Part shown: positions 62,945 to 64,000 of the stretch, in pieces
Layout: each line of letters begins with the position of its first letter
Position numbering within the stretch: position 1 is the first letter of the stretch
Source of the DNA: Kudoa neothunni
Lineage: Eukaryota; Cnidaria
Assembly: GCA_964304625.1 (NCBI GenBank)
Contig: OZ199840.1
Location: 2,976,001-3,040,000 of the forward strand
Reading direction: 5' to 3'
DNA length: 64,000 bases
Program-made: the position numbers and the translations under genes
Notes under the pieces: model-generated
What the model was told of the DNA's origin: nothing
Databases searched by the model: none
What the model saw: the letters and a program-made list of their open reading frames with translations, nothing else

Positions 62945-64000
62945 ACATCGGGCGAGGACACATGTGCAGCGAAAACTGTTTCCTTACGTAAGCATATGTT
63001 GAAACATTTGACTACATAACCATAAACCAAGCGACATTTTCTCGTAATTTTCTAACATAAAATATCGCGGAATTATTATTAACCGAAATACAGCCCATTT
63101 CGTGTAATCATGCGGTCGACCAATAAGAATAAGGTTAAAAGAATTTGTTTGTGGATTATCGGGAGAATTACATTATTTGGCGCCAAAGTAATAATTAACT
63201 TCTCCAGGATAGATATTTAAATTCTCAGCTTCATGAGATAATCTCAATGATGAACATTTAAATCATCGGATCGGCAAAATTTACTAAATAGAGAAACGCC
63301 TATGGCATGATATAACTAAGAATTTTCAGCATTTATTGAGATATAAAATATGTCCATTCTCAAAAGACATATTTTACTTAATTTTTTTAAAATATAACTT
63401 TTAGTATACATTTGAAAAGATAATAACGTTACAAAAATTCTCCTATTCACTTAAGGGTACTCAAATAATCAATATTTTCATTAAAAATAAGGAATTTCCC
63501 GATGTCATATTGGAAAAAATAGATTAAAAATTACCAAATTACCTGTTTACGATTGAGGTTAATTTATTTCCGAGCTATAATCAATTAAAATGAACTTCTA
63601 ATATATGTATATACAAAGAAAATGTGTTAATTATGATATTGAACATTCAAAAATTAATAATTATGTCATTTGGAGAAATTTTAAGACAGATGAAACCATT
63701 AGCGTGATATTTACAAATGATGTTTCATAACTCTTAAAATTTATGGCATATATTAGTTTTCTAATATATTTATTATCTTTTCAAAACTCTTAATATATTT
63801 TTTAAAGAGATTATGATTATTTAATAAAACACGTATGTTGTTATTTTTAATAGTTGCCATAAAGAAATAATTTGGTGGGTCTATACGCATTATGAAAAAG
63901 ATTTACGATGTGAGCATAGTTTTTCAATATTTTATTTTTTTACGAGTGTTTAAATAGAATCGTATTCTGTTTAAATCCCGGTAATGTCTCAATTTCTTAT
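62945..64000. other. Intergenic to window end, nothing recognised
   Basis: AT-rich sequence with no gene or repeat that I can support. Confidence 0.4.

Noticed and set aside
1-64000. CRISPR array or bacterial operon structure
   Set aside because: Spliced genes and eukaryotic transposons throughout; no regularly spaced short repeats.

Overview
This is AT-rich (roughly 70% A+T) nuclear DNA from a eukaryote, almost certainly a metazoan. The genes are intron-split: a receptor-style tyrosine phosphatase, a SET1-type histone methyltransferase, NSF, the second-largest RNA polymerase I subunit, and two type I membrane proteins. The coding exons are separated mostly by introns of 28-75 nt. I traced these introns by hand, matching GT-AG ends and reading phase. 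Large intergenic tracts full of decayed DNA transposons lie between the genes. Short introns, compact versions of universal proteins and an unusual surface protein suggest a fast-evolving, perhaps parasitic, animal. A myxozoan is my best guess, but the species is an inference only.

Layout. The 3' end of a tyrosine phosphatase gene (minus strand) lies at 0.6-1.6 kb. Then come 9 kb without recognisable genes, holding a long dispersed repeat, a tRNA-like SINE candidate and an inverted-repeat element. A complete nine-exon gene (19599 down to 11082, minus) encodes a signal peptide, a tandem array of cysteine-rich fibronectin-III-like domains and a C-terminal membrane anchor. Most of its introns are about 40 nt, but one has grown to 5.6 kb through repeat insertions. 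A second copy of the dispersed repeat and a pogo/Tigger remnant precede the compact SET1 gene (25341-27426, plus). A piggyBac-type MITE and a hAT element follow, then a full-length 12-exon NSF gene (31694-34655, plus), a decayed piggyBac (36.0-37.9 kb) and the POLR1B/RPA2 gene (42969 down to 38110, minus).

From 43.4 to 46.8 kb there is a nested cluster: a piggyBac-type MITE carrying two separate hAT insertions and abutting a second TTAA element. A probable lectin-domain membrane protein gene (47.0-48.7 kb, minus) follows. The rest, to 64 kb, is a transposon graveyard: a ZBED5-like hAT, a Merlin/ISXO2 remnant, a Tc1/mariner-superfamily element with TIRs and TA target, a piggyBac with TTAA target, and two further hAT remnants.

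The genes do not form an operon or one pathway. They are housekeeping genes (vesicle fusion, rRNA transcription, chromatin marking) and surface genes separated by transposon debris. The main points for a second look are the cysteine-decorated FN3 surface protein with a KKxx tail and a 19-nt exon, the very small introns, the compact SET1, the SUEL-like membrane protein, and the dispersed family with conserved TAGCGC and TATATATAGTAGAT ends.
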